Shown here in pieces: positions 23,615 to 33,216 of a stretch of 33,476 nt of DNA. The position numbers were made by a program, and so were the translations under genes. This DNA comes from Liquorilactobacillus vini DSM 20605 (GTDB taxonomy: Bacteria; Bacillota; Bacilli; Lactobacillales; Lactobacillaceae). The notes under the pieces were generated by a model. It was given only the letters and a program-made list of their open reading frames with translations, was not told the DNA's origin and made no database searches. The first letter of the stretch is position 1; each line of letters starts with the position of its first letter. The stretch lies in assembly GCF_000255495.1 (NCBI RefSeq), contig NZ_AHYZ01000031.1, forward strand, positions 1 through 33,476. The letters run 5' to 3'.

Positions 23615-24115
23615 CTAATTTGAAATTTTCAAACGTTGTTTCACCCTTTTTTCATAGCGGAAAAAAAGTGGTAAACTAAACTCTGAAGTAGCCTCATATT
23701 TATCGACCGCTGTAACAATATAACCTTCAGGATATTTGGGCGGCATTAAAGTTGCTCCCCACATATGTTTAAGAATAATGTCACGTTCGAGCAAACTAAG
23801 ATGTGTAAACTTCTCAGCATTTCTAACTGCAATTCGCGGATGAATCCAAGCATGTGTACCGCTATTAAACTTAGTCGTCCGCCAATCATAATAAAATAAA
23901 TCATGCAATAATCCTGCCCGAGCTGTTGCCCGTGCATTTAAATGCAATCTTTTTGCAATCCGATAACTATCATATGAAACTGAAATTGAATGTTCCAACC
24001 GATTTGAAAAGTAATGCTGTTTATAATTAGCCAAACTTTGAACTTCTGGACGCTCCAATAACTCACCAACATAACTCAAATATTCTTGATCTTGACGCCA
24101 TTCATCTTTTTTCAT
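23615..24115 (-). CDS. HD-domain phosphohydrolase family protein
   Basis: The 166-residue protein carries a metal-dependent HD fold: His42 (RLEHSISVSYDSY), His71-Asp72 (GLLHDLFYYDW), His92 and His117 (IHPRIAV, ILKHMWG) and Asp138 (VTAVDKYEA). HD proteins hydrolyse nucleotides or phosphoesters; the substrate of this family is not known to me. It has no signal peptide or membrane segment. ATG 24115 has GAGAGG seven bases upstream, and a terminator follows. Such genes are commonly found next to the SpoU-type methyltransferase in lactobacilli, as here. Confidence 0.85.
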   Translation of the reverse strand: MKKDEWRQDQEYLSYVGELLERPEVQSLANYKQHYFSNRLEHSISVSYDSYRIAKRLHLNARATARAGLLHDLFYYDWRTTKFNSGTHAWIHPRIAVRNAEKFTHLSLLERDIILKHMWGATLMPPKYPEGYIVTAVDKYEATSEFSLPLFFRYEKRVKQRLKISN

Positions 24116-24211
24116 ATAATACCTCTCTTACTATAACTGTTTTCATAATAAAGCATTCTACAGACCATTTTCAAGAAAAAGCAGCCAAAATCACCATTGA
24201 TTTAAAAAAAT

Positions 24212-24991
24212 TTAATAATTGCTAAGTTGAAACATTAAAATTCCAGCTGCTACTGCCACATTTAGTGATTCAGCTTGACCGTATATCGGAATATAAATAT
24301 TTTGAGTCGTTTGTTTCAGCAATTGAAAGTCGACGCCATTGCCTTCATTCCCCATAATCAATGCAAAATTATGAGTACGCTTAACCTGGCGATAATCTAA
24401 AGCCTGCGCGCTAACTTCTGTTCCCCAAACCGGATAACCAGATTGAGCAAAGGCTGTGAGCCAATCGCTTAGATTGCCAGTAAACAATCTAATATGAAAT
24501 TGACTGCCCTGCATTGACCGGACAACTTTTGGTTGAAATAAATCCGCGGTTCCTCTACCAAATACTACCCCGCTAAAGCCAGCCGCATCAGCTGTTCGAA
24601 CCATTGTACCAATATTTCCAGGATCTTGCACATTATCAAGCAGCAGCCATTTCCCAGCAAGTTCAGCCGGAATTTCCGCAAGACTTTTTTCAAGGGCAGC
24701 AATTGCAAAGATTCCTTGTGGATGACCTGTATCACTAATTTTTTCAGCAATAACTGGTGAAATTAAAATTAGCTGCTGTTCCTGATTAATTAACTTTGTT
24801 AGTTCAGCTTGTTCCTTAAAATCCGCAGTGACTAAAATGACTTGCAATTTTATTTGTGCTAATAATGCCTCTTTAACTAAATGCCATCCTTCTAATAAGT
24901 AGGATTGCTGAATCTTTCTACCCTTTTTGGTTTTTAATTTTGTCCAGTTTTTAACATATCTGTTTTGAATTGATTCAATTTTTTTCATCAT
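24212..24991 (-). CDS. SpoU/TrmH-family RNA 2'-O-methyltransferase
   Basis: This SPOUT-fold methyltransferase has an N-terminal substrate-binding domain (about 1-105, SYLLEGWHLVKEAL) and a C-terminal trefoil-knot domain. All three motifs are present: LLDNVQDPGNIGTMVRTADAAGF (motif 1, with Asn and Arg), LIMGNEGNGV (motif 2) and IPIYGQAESLNVAVAAGI (motif 3). It probably 2'-O-methylates rRNA or tRNA (YsgA/RlmB-like); the target base cannot be deduced. Two adjacent ATGs (24991, 24988) follow GGGGTC, a weak ribosome binding site. It is divergent from acyP, a pairing common in Firmicutes. Confidence 0.92.
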   Translation of the reverse strand: MMKKIESIQNRYVKNWTKLKTKKGRKIQQSYLLEGWHLVKEALLAQIKLQVILVTADFKEQAELTKLINQEQQLILISPVIAEKISDTGHPQGIFAIAALEKSLAEIPAELAGKWLLLDNVQDPGNIGTMVRTADAAGFSGVVFGRGTADLFQPKVVRSMQGSQFHIRLFTGNLSDWLTAFAQSGYPVWGTEVSAQALDYRQVKRTHNFALIMGNEGNGVDFQLLKQTTQNIYIPIYGQAESLNVAVAAGILMFQLSNY

Positions 24992-25004
24992 TTGACCCCA
25001 TCAA

Positions 25005-25032
25005 TTGATTAAATACTGTCATTTAGTATATC
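25005..25032. promoter_or_regulatory. Overlapping divergent promoters of acyP and the SpoU-family gene
   Basis: On the + strand TTGATT (25005-25010) and TATATC (25027-25032) are 16 bp apart and point at acyP. On the minus strand TGATATACT gives an extended -10 (TATACT at 25025-25030) for the methyltransferase gene. The two -10 regions overlap, so firing may be mutually exclusive. Confidence 0.45.
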
Positions 25033-25070
25033 ATAGAAATAAACAAAAATAATTGATCAAGGTGATTAAT

Positions 25071-25346
25071 ATGATAGCTGTAAGGATAAAAGTTTATGGT
25101 CTCGTTCAAGGAGTTGGGTTTCGCTATTGCACCAAAATTTTAGCCGATCGCTTAAAAATTGCCGGTATTGTTCGCAATGAGGCTGATGGTTCTGTTTATA
25201 TTGAAGCCCAAGGACCATCAATTGCGGTCCAGGAATTCATCGCAAGGGTAAAGTTATCACCATCTCCTAGCGGTCGGGTAGAAAAAGCAGATGTTTCCTT
25301 AATTGCACCAAATCCTGATTATCAAAAATTCCGTGTTACTTACTAA
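25071..25346 (+). CDS. acyP: Acylphosphatase
   Basis: This 91-residue enzyme hydrolyses carboxyl-phosphate bonds, such as those of acetyl or carbamoyl phosphate. The active-site motif VYGLVQGVGFR supplies Arg18 and the phosphate-binding loop. Asn36 in GIVRNEADGSVYIEAQG orients the catalytic water. ATG 25071 follows AAGGTG six bases upstream; an in-frame TTG at 25053 lacks a site. It lies between the divergent methyltransferase gene and yidC, which has its own promoter. Confidence 0.95.
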   Translation: MIAVRIKVYGLVQGVGFRYCTKILADRLKIAGIVRNEADGSVYIEAQGPSIAVQEFIARVKLSPSPSGRVEKADVSLIAPNPDYQKFRVTY

Positions 25347-25381
25347 AGAATGAAGAAAATCTTAATTAATTAAAAACAAAA

Positions 25382-25410
25382 TTGAAAAAGGGCAACAGAT
25401 AAAGTATAGT
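25382..25410 (+). promoter_or_regulatory. Promoter of yidC
   Basis: TTGAAA (25382-25387), a 17-bp spacer and TATAGT (25405-25410) lie 34 bp before the yidC start. Confidence 0.75.
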
Positions 25411-25443
25411 AAATTACGTAGTTCATTTGAAAGGGATTAGATC

Positions 25444-26381
25444 ATGAAAAAATTAAAACGTTTTATAATGCTGCCTCTCTTTTTTTCGTTAGCCTTTTTT
25501 CTTAGTGGCTGTGTCCAGCGAACAAGCAGTGGAAAACCCTACGGAGTAGTTTACGATTATTTGGCGGTGCCTACTCAACACATAATGGTCAGCTTATCTA
25601 ATCAGTTGGGTGGAAGTTTTGGTTGGGCAATCATTGTAATTACTTTTATTGTTCGTTTAGCTTTAATGCCATTGATGTTACGTCAATCAAAACAAGCAAC
25701 TGTGCAACAGGAAAAGTTGTCATCAATTCGGCCGCAACTGGTAGAGATCCAAAAAAGACAAAAGGAAGCAAAAACAGCCGAAGAAAAAAATCGGGTAAGT
25801 CAGCAGATGATGGAACTTTATCGGAATAATGGGGTCTCTTTGACGGGCGGAATTGGTTGTTTACCAATTCTGATCCAGATGCCAATTTTTGCTGCTTTAT
25901 ATGCAGCCATCCAATATTCCCCAGAGTTATCAAAATCATACTTTTTGGGAATCAATTTGGGACAGAAAAGTTATATTTTAGCAATTCTGACATTTTTAAT
26001 CTACCTGTTCCAAGGGTATCTTTCAACTTTAGGAATTCCGGCTGAGCAAAAAAACAAATGCAATCGATGATGTTTATGAGCCCAATCATGCTGACTGCGA
26101 TGACTTTGTTTTCACCAGCTGGTTTAGGTCTTTACTTCTTTATTGGTGGAATCTTTGCTTGCATCCAAGTTGTCTTGATAAACTTAATGCGGCCCAAGAT
26201 CAGAGCTGAAATTCAAGCTGAATTAAGAAAAAACCCACCTAAAAAAATCGTCCAGGAAGAAGTTCAAAAAGCTTCATCTAATTTGAAACAACAAAAGGCT
26301 GAGATTGAAAAAGTTACTAAAGAAAAAATTGCTAATCGCAATCGCAAACGAAATGCTGGTAAACAACATCGCCATAAATAA
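25444..26381 (+). pseudogene. yidC: Membrane protein insertase YidC (lipoprotein form), frameshifted
   Basis: YidC inserts membrane proteins alone or with SecYEG. The first frame (25444-26070) encodes a lipoprotein signal with lipobox LSGC (Cys23). It continues with the YidC core: FGWAIIVITFIVRLALMPLML (TM with the conserved Arg), a cytoplasmic helical hairpin, then IGCLPILIQMPIFAALY. The remainder (MQSMMFMSPIMLTAMTLFSPAGLGLYFFIGG and a lysine-rich tail) continues in the -1 frame at 26058-26381. An eighth A in the A7 run at 26048-26054 would give AEQKKQMQSMMFM and a normal protein of about 312 residues. Read in frame the site is CAA-AAA-AAC, a perfect A-AAA-AAC slippery heptamer. Sequencing error, true mutation or slippage are all possible. 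Confidence 0.88.
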
Positions 26382-26383
26382 GT

Positions 26384-26416
26384 AAAAAGCTGAATTCTTA
26401 ATGAATTCAGCTTTTT
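26384..26416. terminator. Bidirectional terminator between yidC and the histidine kinase gene
   Basis: AAAAAGCTGAATTC pairs perfectly with GAATTCAGCTTTTT around TTAAT. T-runs follow on the + strand and, from the A-run, on the minus strand. It serves both convergent genes. Confidence 0.9.
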
Positions 26417-26428
26417 TAGTATATTTGT

Positions 26429-27967
26429 CTATTTATCCTCAGCTGGTAAAGACTCAGCCTCAATATTTAAAGGTACGAAAATCCTAAAAATCGAGCCTTG
26501 GCCTAAGACACTTTCTAAGGTTAATTGTCCATGATAGCCTTCAATTAACCGTTTAGCAATCGAAAGTCCCAAGCCATTGCCACCTTTGCCACGACTACGA
26601 GCTTTATCAACCCGATAGAAACGATCAAAAACTTTATTAATATCATCTTGTGAAATTCCCTCGCCAAAATCTTGAACAGCTATTTCAACATAACGAGAAT
26701 TTTTAGAAACTGATAAATGGATTTCTAAGCGTTCTTTTGAATACTTAACAGCGTTGTCCATTAAAATAATCAACACCTGTTCCAAATGATTGCGATAGAT
26801 TTTTACTAATGTTTTCTCTTCTAAATCATTATCCATCACAAATGAAAAGTCCGGATGAATCATTTTAAAATTATTAAACACTTGCAAGGCAACTTCTCGA
26901 GCATCAGACAGTTCATTTTTAAAATGAATTTCAACCTGTTCCGCTCGTGACAAGTCTAACATTTCTTGTACTAAGCTTTTCATGCGATTAATTTCTTGCA
27001 ATGAAGCAGCAATTGATTCCTCTAAAACTTGGGGATCATCTTTACCCCAACGATTTAACAATTCTAGATGACCTTGAATAATTGCTACCGGTGTCCGTAA
27101 TTCATGAGAAACATCTTCGACAAACTGTTGCTGCTGCTCAATATAACGTTGCATTCGATCCAGCATAATATTAAATAATTGACTCAGCTCAGTTAATTCA
27201 TCATGATGACTAGCAACTGGCACTCGGACATTAGCAACCGGATCATTTTGTGCATCAGCCTGGTTAATTTTTTCAATTGTTTCATTGATCAAATCTATTG
27301 GTCGCAACAGCCAAGCTGCTAAAACATATCCTAGCAAAGCACTAGCTAGGGCAGCTGTTAAGCCAAAAACTAAAAAAATTAAAATTAGTTTCCCGCGTGT
27401 CGCATCATAATCAACTAAACGATTGGTAACCTGGACATAACCAAGCAAGTGATGTCCAGCCTTGCTGTAAACCGGACTGCGTTTAACAAAAACATGGACA
27501 CCTTCCTGAGCAAGGAAAGTCGTTTGCGTTTTACTTTTAGCAGTAAATTTAACCGGCACTGAACGTGAGGCAAAGACCTGTTGCCTTTGTCGATTATAAA
27601 CGCTAACTCCAATATTTTTTCGCGATAAGGTCACAAAAACATCATTTGAGTACAAGTTTTTATGATGCTCGTGATCTTCGTGAACTAAGTCAACATCTGA
27701 ACTCAATAAACCAGCAACATTAGCCGAATTAAATTCGTGCTTTAAACTGGCCAACTTATTTTGTGCTACCGTTAACGCATCTTGCGCATATTGCTGTTCC
27801 TGACGTAAAAGTAAGTTTGAAAAGCTTTGAAACAATAAAATAGAAAATATCCCATAAATCAATAGCACACCGATCCCCGTACCAATTGACCATTTCATTT
27901 TTAATGAAAAGCGGCGGGAATTAGCCTGCCGCTTGATTTTCAAGTTTTTACTTTTATTTTTAATCAC
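26429..27967 (-). CDS. Sensor histidine kinase, ArlS-like
   Basis: This is a 512-residue membrane kinase of the HisKA class. TM1 is at about 26-48, an extracytoplasmic sensor domain at about 50-193, TM2 at about 194-219, then HAMP and the dimerisation domain with phospho-acceptor His288 (DVSHELRTP). The ATPase domain has the N-box DNAVKYS (Asn405), G1 DFGEGIS (433-439) and G2 GGNGLGLS (462-469). The sensor loop contains a histidine- and acid-rich patch, VHEDHEHHKN (95-104), possibly metal-binding. Start GTG 27967 overlaps the regulator stop as GTGA, so the two are coupled. Architecture and pairing resemble ArlS/CsrS of other Firmicutes; the signal is unknown. Confidence 0.93.
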   Translation of the reverse strand: MIKNKSKNLKIKRQANSRRFSLKMKWSIGTGIGVLLIYGIFSILLFQSFSNLLLRQEQQYAQDALTVAQNKLASLKHEFNSANVAGLLSSDVDLVHEDHEHHKNLYSNDVFVTLSRKNIGVSVYNRQRQQVFASRSVPVKFTAKSKTQTTFLAQEGVHVFVKRSPVYSKAGHHLLGYVQVTNRLVDYDATRGKLILIFLVFGLTAALASALLGYVLAAWLLRPIDLINETIEKINQADAQNDPVANVRVPVASHHDELTELSQLFNIMLDRMQRYIEQQQQFVEDVSHELRTPVAIIQGHLELLNRWGKDDPQVLEESIAASLQEINRMKSLVQEMLDLSRAEQVEIHFKNELSDAREVALQVFNNFKMIHPDFSFVMDNDLEEKTLVKIYRNHLEQVLIILMDNAVKYSKERLEIHLSVSKNSRYVEIAVQDFGEGISQDDINKVFDRFYRVDKARSRGKGGNGLGLSIAKRLIEGYHGQLTLESVLGQGSIFRIFVPLNIEAESLPAEDK

Positions 27968-28650
27968 GAACGCATCACATACCCCGTTCCACGAACCGTT
28001 TGAATATAACTTTCTTCACCACGACGATCAATCTTATTTCGTAAATAACGAATATAAACATCAACCACATTGGTTTCAATCTCAGATTCATAACCCCAAA
28101 CTTTTTTTAACAAAACATCCCGTGATAAAACAACATTGACATTTTCCATTAAGGTCAATAATAGTTCATATTCACGTTTAGTTAATTCAATAACCTCATC
28201 ACCACGGCGGACTACCCGATTTTCTTTTTCAATCGTTAAATCCTTAAAAGTTACTTTAGTTTGTTTAACAGAATTTTGCTTACTTTCAATCTTAACTCGC
28301 CGCAATAAAGCTCTTAATCTTGCCAAAAGCTCTTCAATTGCAAATGGTTTAACGATATAGTCATCTGCTCCGTGATCCAGTCCAGAAACTCGATCAATGA
28401 CTGAATCTCGAGCTGTCATCATGATAATCGGTGTACTCTTTACCTGTCGAATTCGCCGGCAAACTTCTAGGCCATTTAAAACTGGCAGCATCAAATCAAG
28501 CAAAATTGCATCCCAATCATTTTCAAGTGCTGCCTCGAGTCCAGTTCGTCCATTATAATGAACTTCAGTTTCATAGCCTTCATGTTGTAATTCTAATTCG
28601 ACAAAGCGAGCCAAATTTTTTTCATCCTCAATTATTAATATACGGCTCAT
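27964..28650 (-). CDS. OmpR-family response regulator, ArlR-like
   Basis: This 228-residue DNA-binding regulator is phosphorylated by the downstream kinase. The receiver domain shows acidic Glu8-Asp9, phospho-acceptor Asp52 (AILLDLMLPVLNG), the switch Thr in MMTARD and Lys101 (IVKPFA). The C-terminal winged helix (about 130-228) carries LTKREYELLLTLMENVNVVLSRDVLLKKVWG and ends TNVVDVYIRYLRNKIDRRGEESYIQTVRGTGYVMRS, typical of OmpR/ArlR. ATG 28650 has AGGAG eight bases upstream; GTG 28659 lies too close to it. A candidate promoter is TTGAAA (28694-28699) with TAAATT (28671-28676), spaced 17 bp. Confidence 0.94.
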   Translation of the reverse strand: MSRILIIEDEKNLARFVELELQHEGYETEVHYNGRTGLEAALENDWDAILLDLMLPVLNGLEVCRRIRQVKSTPIIMMTARDSVIDRVSGLDHGADDYIVKPFAIEELLARLRALLRRVKIESKQNSVKQTKVTFKDLTIEKENRVVRRGDEVIELTKREYELLLTLMENVNVVLSRDVLLKKVWGYESEIETNVVDVYIRYLRNKIDRRGEESYIQTVRGTGYVMRS

Positions 28651-28670
28651 ACCTGACACTCCTAATTTAA

Positions 28671-28699
28671 AATTTAATTAATCTTTTATTAACTTTCAA
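28671..28699 (-). promoter_or_regulatory. Candidate promoter of the response regulator/kinase operon
   Basis: TTGAAA (28694-28699), a 17-bp spacer and TAAATT (28671-28676) on the minus strand, downstream of the gnd terminator. The region is very AT-rich, so the call is tentative. Confidence 0.4.
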
Positions 28700-28749
28700 T
28701 TTCTAATTTACCACAAAAATTGAATTTAGTCGCCCTTTTTAAACAAACT

Positions 28750-28795
28750 TGAAAATAAAAGAACTGCTACAAAACAAATGTTTCGAACAGTTCTT
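28750..28795 (-). terminator. Terminator after gnd
   Basis: On the minus strand AAGAACTG pairs with CAGTTCTT across an inner imperfect stem, followed by TTATTTTC. It separates gnd from the two-component operon. Confidence 0.75.
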
Positions 28796-28820
28796 CAGTT
28801 ATTCAACTGATCAGCTAAGA

Positions 28821-30251
28821 TTATTCTTCGTGATACCATTCATAATGATAGATCCCTGGTCGATCATTTCTTTCATAAGTGTGGGCTCCAAAATAATCAC
28901 GCTGAGCTTGAATGATGTTTGCTGGTAAAACTGCCGAACGATATTGATCAAAATAGGTAATTGCGGCCGTAAAACCAGGGACAGCAATGCCAGATTTAAT
29001 AGCCAGTGCTGAAACATCTCTAACAGCTGCTTGATATTTTTGGGTAACTTCTTTAAAATACGAATCTAACAACAAGTTTTTAAGTTTTGGATCGTGGTTA
29101 AAAGCATCTGTAATTTTTTGAAGAAATTGAGCACGAATGATGCAGCCACCCCGCCAGATCATTGCTAACTCACCATAGTTCAGTTGCCAATCAAAATACT
29201 CGGAAGCAAATCGTAATTGTTCAAAGCCCTGAGCATAACTCATAATTTTACTAAAGTAAAGCGCTCGACGAATTTTTTCGACTAATTCTTGTCTTTGCTT
29301 TTTGGTCAATGACGGCTTTGATGTCTGCGGTCCAGCTAAAACCTGACTTGCTTTAACCCGCTCATCTTTTAAAGCTGAAATATACCGCGCATATACAGAC
29401 TCAGTGATCAATGATTGTGGAACTCCGAGCTCGAGCGCACTTTGAGAACTCCATTTACCAGTGCCTTTATTGCCTGCTCGATCAAGAATGACATCAACAA
29501 TTGGCTTTCCTGTTCCCAAATCATCATCACGTGTCAAAATTTCAGCTGTAATTGCTATTAAGTAGCTATCCAATTCGCCTTGATTCCAATTATTAAAAAT
29601 TGTCGCAATTTCTTTAACTGATAAGCCAAGAATCTGACGAAGCAAATTATAACTTTCGGCAATTAGTTCCATGTCGCCATATTCAATACCATTATGAACC
29701 ATTTTTACATAGTGACCAGCACCATTCGGCCCAATATAAGTTACACACGGAGTTCCATCGCTTGCTTTGGCCGCAATCTTTTGCAAAATTGGTTCTACTA
29801 AATCATAGGCTTCTTTTTGACCACCTGGCATTAATGATGGGCCTTCTAACGCACCCTTTTCACCGCCAGAAACTCCCATTCCAATGAAATTGATACCTGA
29901 CTCGTCTAACTTGGCATTGCGCCGCATTGTATCACCAAAGAAAGTATTACCACCATCAATTAAAACATCACCTTTTTCCAAATGCGGCAATAATTGTTTG
30001 ATAATACTATCAGTCGGCGAACCCGCTTTGATCATTAAAATAATCCGCCGTGGTCGTTCCAAAGAATCAACAAACTCTTCAATTGAGTAGCTTGGCACTA
30101 AATTGCGTTTAGGATGATCCGCAACAACCTGTTTTGTTTTAGCACCGGTTCGATTAAAAATTGCCACCGGATATCCACGGCTTTCAATATTTAAAGCTAA
30201 GTTTTTACCCATGACAGCCATACCAATAACACCAATTTGTGGTTTACCCAT
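28821..30251 (-). CDS. gnd: 6-phosphogluconate dehydrogenase (decarboxylating)
   Basis: The enzyme oxidises 6-phosphogluconate to ribulose 5-phosphate with NADPH production and CO2 release, the second dehydrogenase of the pentose phosphate or phosphoketolase route. The 476-residue product has the N-terminal dinucleotide fold ([16 protein letters not shown], then FNRTG), the catalytic [20 protein letters not shown] and [20 protein letters not shown], and [15 protein letters not shown] in the substrate site. The C-terminal [12 protein letters not shown] and helical tail ([13 protein letters not shown]) are also present. AAGGAGGG precedes ATG 30251. It forms its own unit with a promoter at 30281-30308. 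Confidence 0.97.
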   Translation of the reverse strand: MGKPQIGVIGMAVMGKNLALNIESRGYPVAIFNRTGAKTKQVVADHPKRNLVPSYSIEEFVDSLERPRRIILMIKAGSPTDSIIKQLLPHLEKGDVLIDGGNTFFGDTMRRNAKLDESGINFIGMGVSGGEKGALEGPSLMPGGQKEAYDLVEPILQKIAAKASDGTPCVTYIGPNGAGHYVKMVHNGIEYGDMELIAESYNLLRQILGLSVKEIATIFNNWNQGELDSYLIAITAEILTRDDDLGTGKPIVDVILDRAGNKGTGKWSSQSALELGVPQSLITESVYARYISALKDERVKASQVLAGPQTSKPSLTKKQRQELVEKIRRALYFSKIMSYAQGFEQLRFASEYFDWQLNYGELAMIWRGGCIIRAQFLQKITDAFNHDPKLKNLLLDSYFKEVTQKYQAAVRDVSALAIKSGIAVPGFTAAITYFDQYRSAVLPANIIQAQRDYFGAHTYERNDRPGIYHYEWYHEE

Positions 30252-30280
30252 CCTTAACCCTCCTTAAAAAATTCCAATCA

Positions 30281-30308
30281 ATTTTATCCTATCAAAATCC
30301 TCGTTAAA
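30281..30308 (-). promoter_or_regulatory. Promoter of gnd
   Basis: TTTAAC (30303-30308), a 16-bp spacer and TAAAAT (30281-30286) on the minus strand lie in the 86-bp gap after clpX. Confidence 0.5.
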
Positions 30309-30337
30309 GTTAAAGCGCATTTAAAACAAATTTCCCA

Positions 30338-31585
30338 TTAAGAAGCCTGTTGATCATCACGATGGATAATTTGTGGAGAGTTATTTCCATCAACGCTTTT
30401 TGGAGTAACAATAACTTCAGCAATGTTTTCCTGACTCGGTGTATCAAACATTACATCTCGCATAGTATTTTCAATGATTGATCGCAAACCACGTGCTCCA
30501 GTTTTTCTTTCAATTGCTAAACGAGCCACTTCTTTTAAAGCTGCTGGCGTAAACGTCAATTTAACACCATCCATCTTCATTAATTTCGCATATTGTTTAA
30601 CTAAAGCATTCTTCGGTTCAGTTAAAATTCGGACTAAATCTCCTTCAGTCAATTTTTCCAAAGCAGTTAAAATCGGCAAGCGACCGATAAATTCTGGAAT
30701 TAAGCCGAATTTTAACAAATCCTCTGGAATAATTTGCTGCATTAAGCTTTTACTCTCATCAAGTTTATTCTCAGCAGTTGCTCCAAAACCAATTGTTTGG
30801 TCTCCCAGGCGCCGTTTAACAATTTCTTCGATTCCATCAAATGCACCACCAACAATAAACAAAATATTAGTAGTATCCAGCTGGATAAATTCTTGTTGTG
30901 GGTGCTTTCTCCCACCCTGTGGCGGGACATTAGCAATTGTTCCCTCCAAGATCTTTAGTAAAGCTTGTTGAACACCTTCTCCAGAAACATCCCTGGTAAT
31001 TGAAACATTTTCACTTTTTTTAGCAATCTTGTCAATTTCATCGATATAAATGATGCCACGTTGCGCACGTTCAACATCATAATCAGCATTTTGCAGTAAC
31101 TTTAGTAAAATGTTCTCAACATCTTCGCCCACATAACCGGCTTCAGTTAACGTTGTTGCATCGGCAATTGCAAATGGAACATTCAAAATCTTAGCTAGGC
31201 TTTGAGCTAAAAAGGTTTTTCCTGATCCAGTTGGACCAACTAAACAAATATTACTCTTTTGCAATTCTGTTTCGTCATCTTGATTTAGCTCGGAACTGAT
31301 TCGCTTATAATGATTATAGACTGCAACAGCCAAAGTTTTTTTAGCTTGCTCTTGGCCAATTACGTATTGATTCAAAATATTAACAATCTCATGCGGTTTG
31401 GGCACATTAATTAAATCTTCAGACAATTCAGCCTTAAATTCCTCATCAATTATTTCCTTGCACAAATCAATACATTCATTACAAATGTATACCCCAGGGC
31501 CAGCAACTATTTTTTTTACTTGGTCTTGCGATTTACCACAAAATGAACAGACTACTGGGCCATTCTTATCACTATCTTCAAACAT
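30338..31585 (-). CDS. clpX: ClpX, ATP-dependent unfoldase of ClpXP
   Basis: ClpX is a hexameric AAA+ chaperone that recognises, unfolds and feeds substrates to ClpP. The 415-residue product has the N-terminal C4 zinc-binding domain (Cys13, 16, 35, 38), Walker A GPTGSGKT (117-124), pore loop GYVGEDVE, Walker [10 protein letters not shown], the ClpP-binding loop near IGFGA, and sensor/C-terminal helices ending in [19 protein letters not shown] 31585 has AGGAGG seven bases upstream. No clpP lies nearby and no CtsR box was found. It lies after tig, the conserved tig-clpX order, with a terminator in between. Confidence 0.97.
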   Translation of the reverse strand: MFEDSDKNGPVVCSFCGKSQDQVKKIVAGPGVYICNECIDLCKEIIDEEFKAELSEDLINVPKPHEIVNILNQYVIGQEQAKKTLAVAVYNHYKRISSELNQDDETELQKSNICLVGPTGSGKTFLAQSLAKILNVPFAIADATTLTEAGYVGEDVENILLKLLQNADYDVERAQRGIIYIDEIDKIAKKSENVSITRDVSGEGVQQALLKILEGTIANVPPQGGRKHPQQEFIQLDTTNILFIVGGAFDGIEEIVKRRLGDQTIGFGATAENKLDESKSLMQQIIPEDLLKFGLIPEFIGRLPILTALEKLTEGDLVRILTEPKNALVKQYAKLMKMDGVKLTFTPAALKEVARLAIERKTGARGLRSIIENTMRDVMFDTPSQENIAEVIVTPKSVDGNNSPQIIHRDDQQAS

Positions 31586-31659
31586 TGCTTTCCTCCTAAA
31601 GATATTATTCATCTTATTTTACCAAAGAGCTGCTCCAAAGGCTAATAGTTAAGCGATCA

Positions 31660-31693
31660 ATAAAAGAAACACGCCAGCCAAAAGACTGACGTG
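31660..31693 (-). terminator. Terminator between tig and clpX
   Basis: On the minus strand CACGTCAGTC pairs with GGCTGGCGTG (10 bp with G-U pairs, TTTT loop), followed by TTTCTTTTATT. Confidence 0.82.
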
Positions 31694-31721
31694 AAGGAAA
31701 CAAGCCTAGTAACTTGTCAAT

Positions 31722-33026
31722 TTATTTAGCTGATTCAGATTTTTCAACCTGTTTAGCTGATTCAGTAATTTCATCAATCACTTTGCGAATAGCAATATCA
31801 TGTTTCAGCATCTCATCACTTAATGACTTACGGATTACGTCCGCTTTCATATTATATTCCTTAGCTAAGTTTTCAAGCTCCTGATTAATTTCATCAGCAG
31901 TTACTTCAACATCTTCCTTAGCAACAATTGCTTCCAATACTAAATTGGTCTTAACGCGTTTTTCAGCTCCATCTTCAAATTGTTTACGTAAATCTTTTTC
32001 AGAAGTACCAGTAATCTTATAATACGTCTCTGGACTAATTCCTTGTTGCTGCATGCCGTTTAGATACTGATCCATTTGACGTTTGACATCCTCTTCAAGC
32101 ATTGCTGCTGGAATCGGTCCAATTTTAGCGTTAGTAACTGCCTTATCGATTGCCTCATCTTGAACCGCCTCTTTAGCAGCTTGCTTTTTACTATCTTGCA
32201 GTTGTTCTTTGATCTTGGCTTTTAATTCTTCTAAAGTGTCAACCTCTTCATCAACATCCTTAGCAAAATCATCATCTAAGTCTGGCAACTGTTTCTCTTT
32301 AACCTCATGTAACTTAACGGAGAAAACAGCTTCTTTGCCTTGAAGATCATGTGCCTGATAATCATCAGGGAATGTTACCTTAACTTCTACTTCATCCTCA
32401 GCTTTATGTCCAATTAATTGGTCTTCAAAACCGGGAATAAAAGCGTTAGAACCCAGTTCCAGCGAATAATTCTTAGCTGTGCCACCATCAAACTTCTCAC
32501 CGTCAACCTTGCCTTCAAAATCGATGATTACGGTATCACCCTTAGCTGCTGGCTGATCTTCCTTTAAAACAAGTTCAGCTTGCTGATCACGCTTTTTCTT
32601 CAATTCAGCGGCAACTTCATCATCACTGACCTCAGTCGAATGAGCAGCTACTTCTAAGCCTCGATAATCGCCAACTTCAACTTCGGGTTCAACTGTTACA
32701 TCAGCTGTTAAGACCCAAGACTGACCTTTTTCCATGCTTTTCACATCAATTTTTGGTTGATCAACTGGTTTAATTTCTGTTTCTGCAATTGCTGCACTGT
32801 AAGCATCTGGTAACAAAATATTAACAGCATCTTGATAAAGTGCCTCTTCACCATATAAATGATCGAAAATTTGACGTGGAACTCGTCCCTTACGAAAACC
32901 AGGAACATTCAAATTCTTTTTAACTTTTAAGAAGGCTTGATCCAAACCCTCTTTAATCTTATCAGGTTCAATTTCAAAAGTAAGTTTGCCTGTATTCTCA
33001 CTTTGTTTTTCCCATTTTGCAGACAT
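31722..33026 (-). CDS. tig: Trigger factor
   Basis: This ribosome-associated chaperone and peptidyl-prolyl isomerase binds nascent chains at the exit tunnel. The 434-residue product has the N-terminal ribosome-docking domain with its signature [15 protein letters not shown]. The FKBP-type PPIase domain (about 160-245) contains [21 protein letters not shown] and [16 protein letters not shown]. The rest is the helical C-terminal cradle. ATG 33026 has GGAGGG seven bases upstream. Two terminators isolate it from tuf on the upstream side. Confidence 0.97.
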   Translation of the reverse strand: MSAKWEKQSENTGKLTFEIEPDKIKEGLDQAFLKVKKNLNVPGFRKGRVPRQIFDHLYGEEALYQDAVNILLPDAYSAAIAETEIKPVDQPKIDVKSMEKGQSWVLTADVTVEPEVEVGDYRGLEVAAHSTEVSDDEVAAELKKKRDQQAELVLKEDQPAAKGDTVIIDFEGKVDGEKFDGGTAKNYSLELGSNAFIPGFEDQLIGHKAEDEVEVKVTFPDDYQAHDLQGKEAVFSVKLHEVKEKQLPDLDDDFAKDVDEEVDTLEELKAKIKEQLQDSKKQAAKEAVQDEAIDKAVTNAKIGPIPAAMLEEDVKRQMDQYLNGMQQQGISPETYYKITGTSEKDLRKQFEDGAEKRVKTNLVLEAIVAKEDVEVTADEINQELENLAKEYNMKADVIRKSLSDEMLKHDIAIRKVIDEITESAKQVEKSESAK

Positions 33027-33121
33027 TATTTTCCCTCCGCACAAAAAATTTATTCAAAAAAGAACTAACACATACTTTATAATTCTAACTTAAATAACTC
33101 TAATTGTAAATGATTCTGTTT

Positions 33122-33155
33122 AAAAAAAGACTTGATTGTCCTCTCAATCAAGTCT
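33122..33155 (-). terminator. Second terminator downstream of tuf
   Basis: On the minus strand AGACTTGATTG pairs perfectly with CAATCAAGTCT (11 bp, 6-nt loop), followed by TTTTTTT. It lies upstream of tig and backs up the first tuf terminator. Confidence 0.88.
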
Positions 33156-33182
33156 AATCAAAATCAATTATAAATATGTACA

Positions 33183-33205
33183 AAAGCTCGGGCAATTTAC
33201 CCGAG
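33183..33205 (-). terminator. First terminator downstream of tuf
   Basis: On the minus strand CTCGGG pairs with CCCGAG around a 7-nt loop, followed by CTTTTGT, just past the tuf stop codon. Confidence 0.7.
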
Positions 33206-33216
33206 TTAAAATACCA

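Noticed and set aside
24180-24211. Possible terminator after the SpoU-family gene
   Set aside because: The only stem (AAATCA/TGATTT) is short and GC-poor, and is not immediately followed by a U-tract.
30474-30971. 165-codon open frame on the + strand
   Set aside because: It lies wholly antisense to clpX, is lysine- and serine-rich nonsense with no family likeness, and has no ribosome binding site.
31586-31659. Search for CtsR or CIRCE operators before clpX
   Set aside because: Neither the CtsR heptad repeat nor the CIRCE inverted repeat is present.
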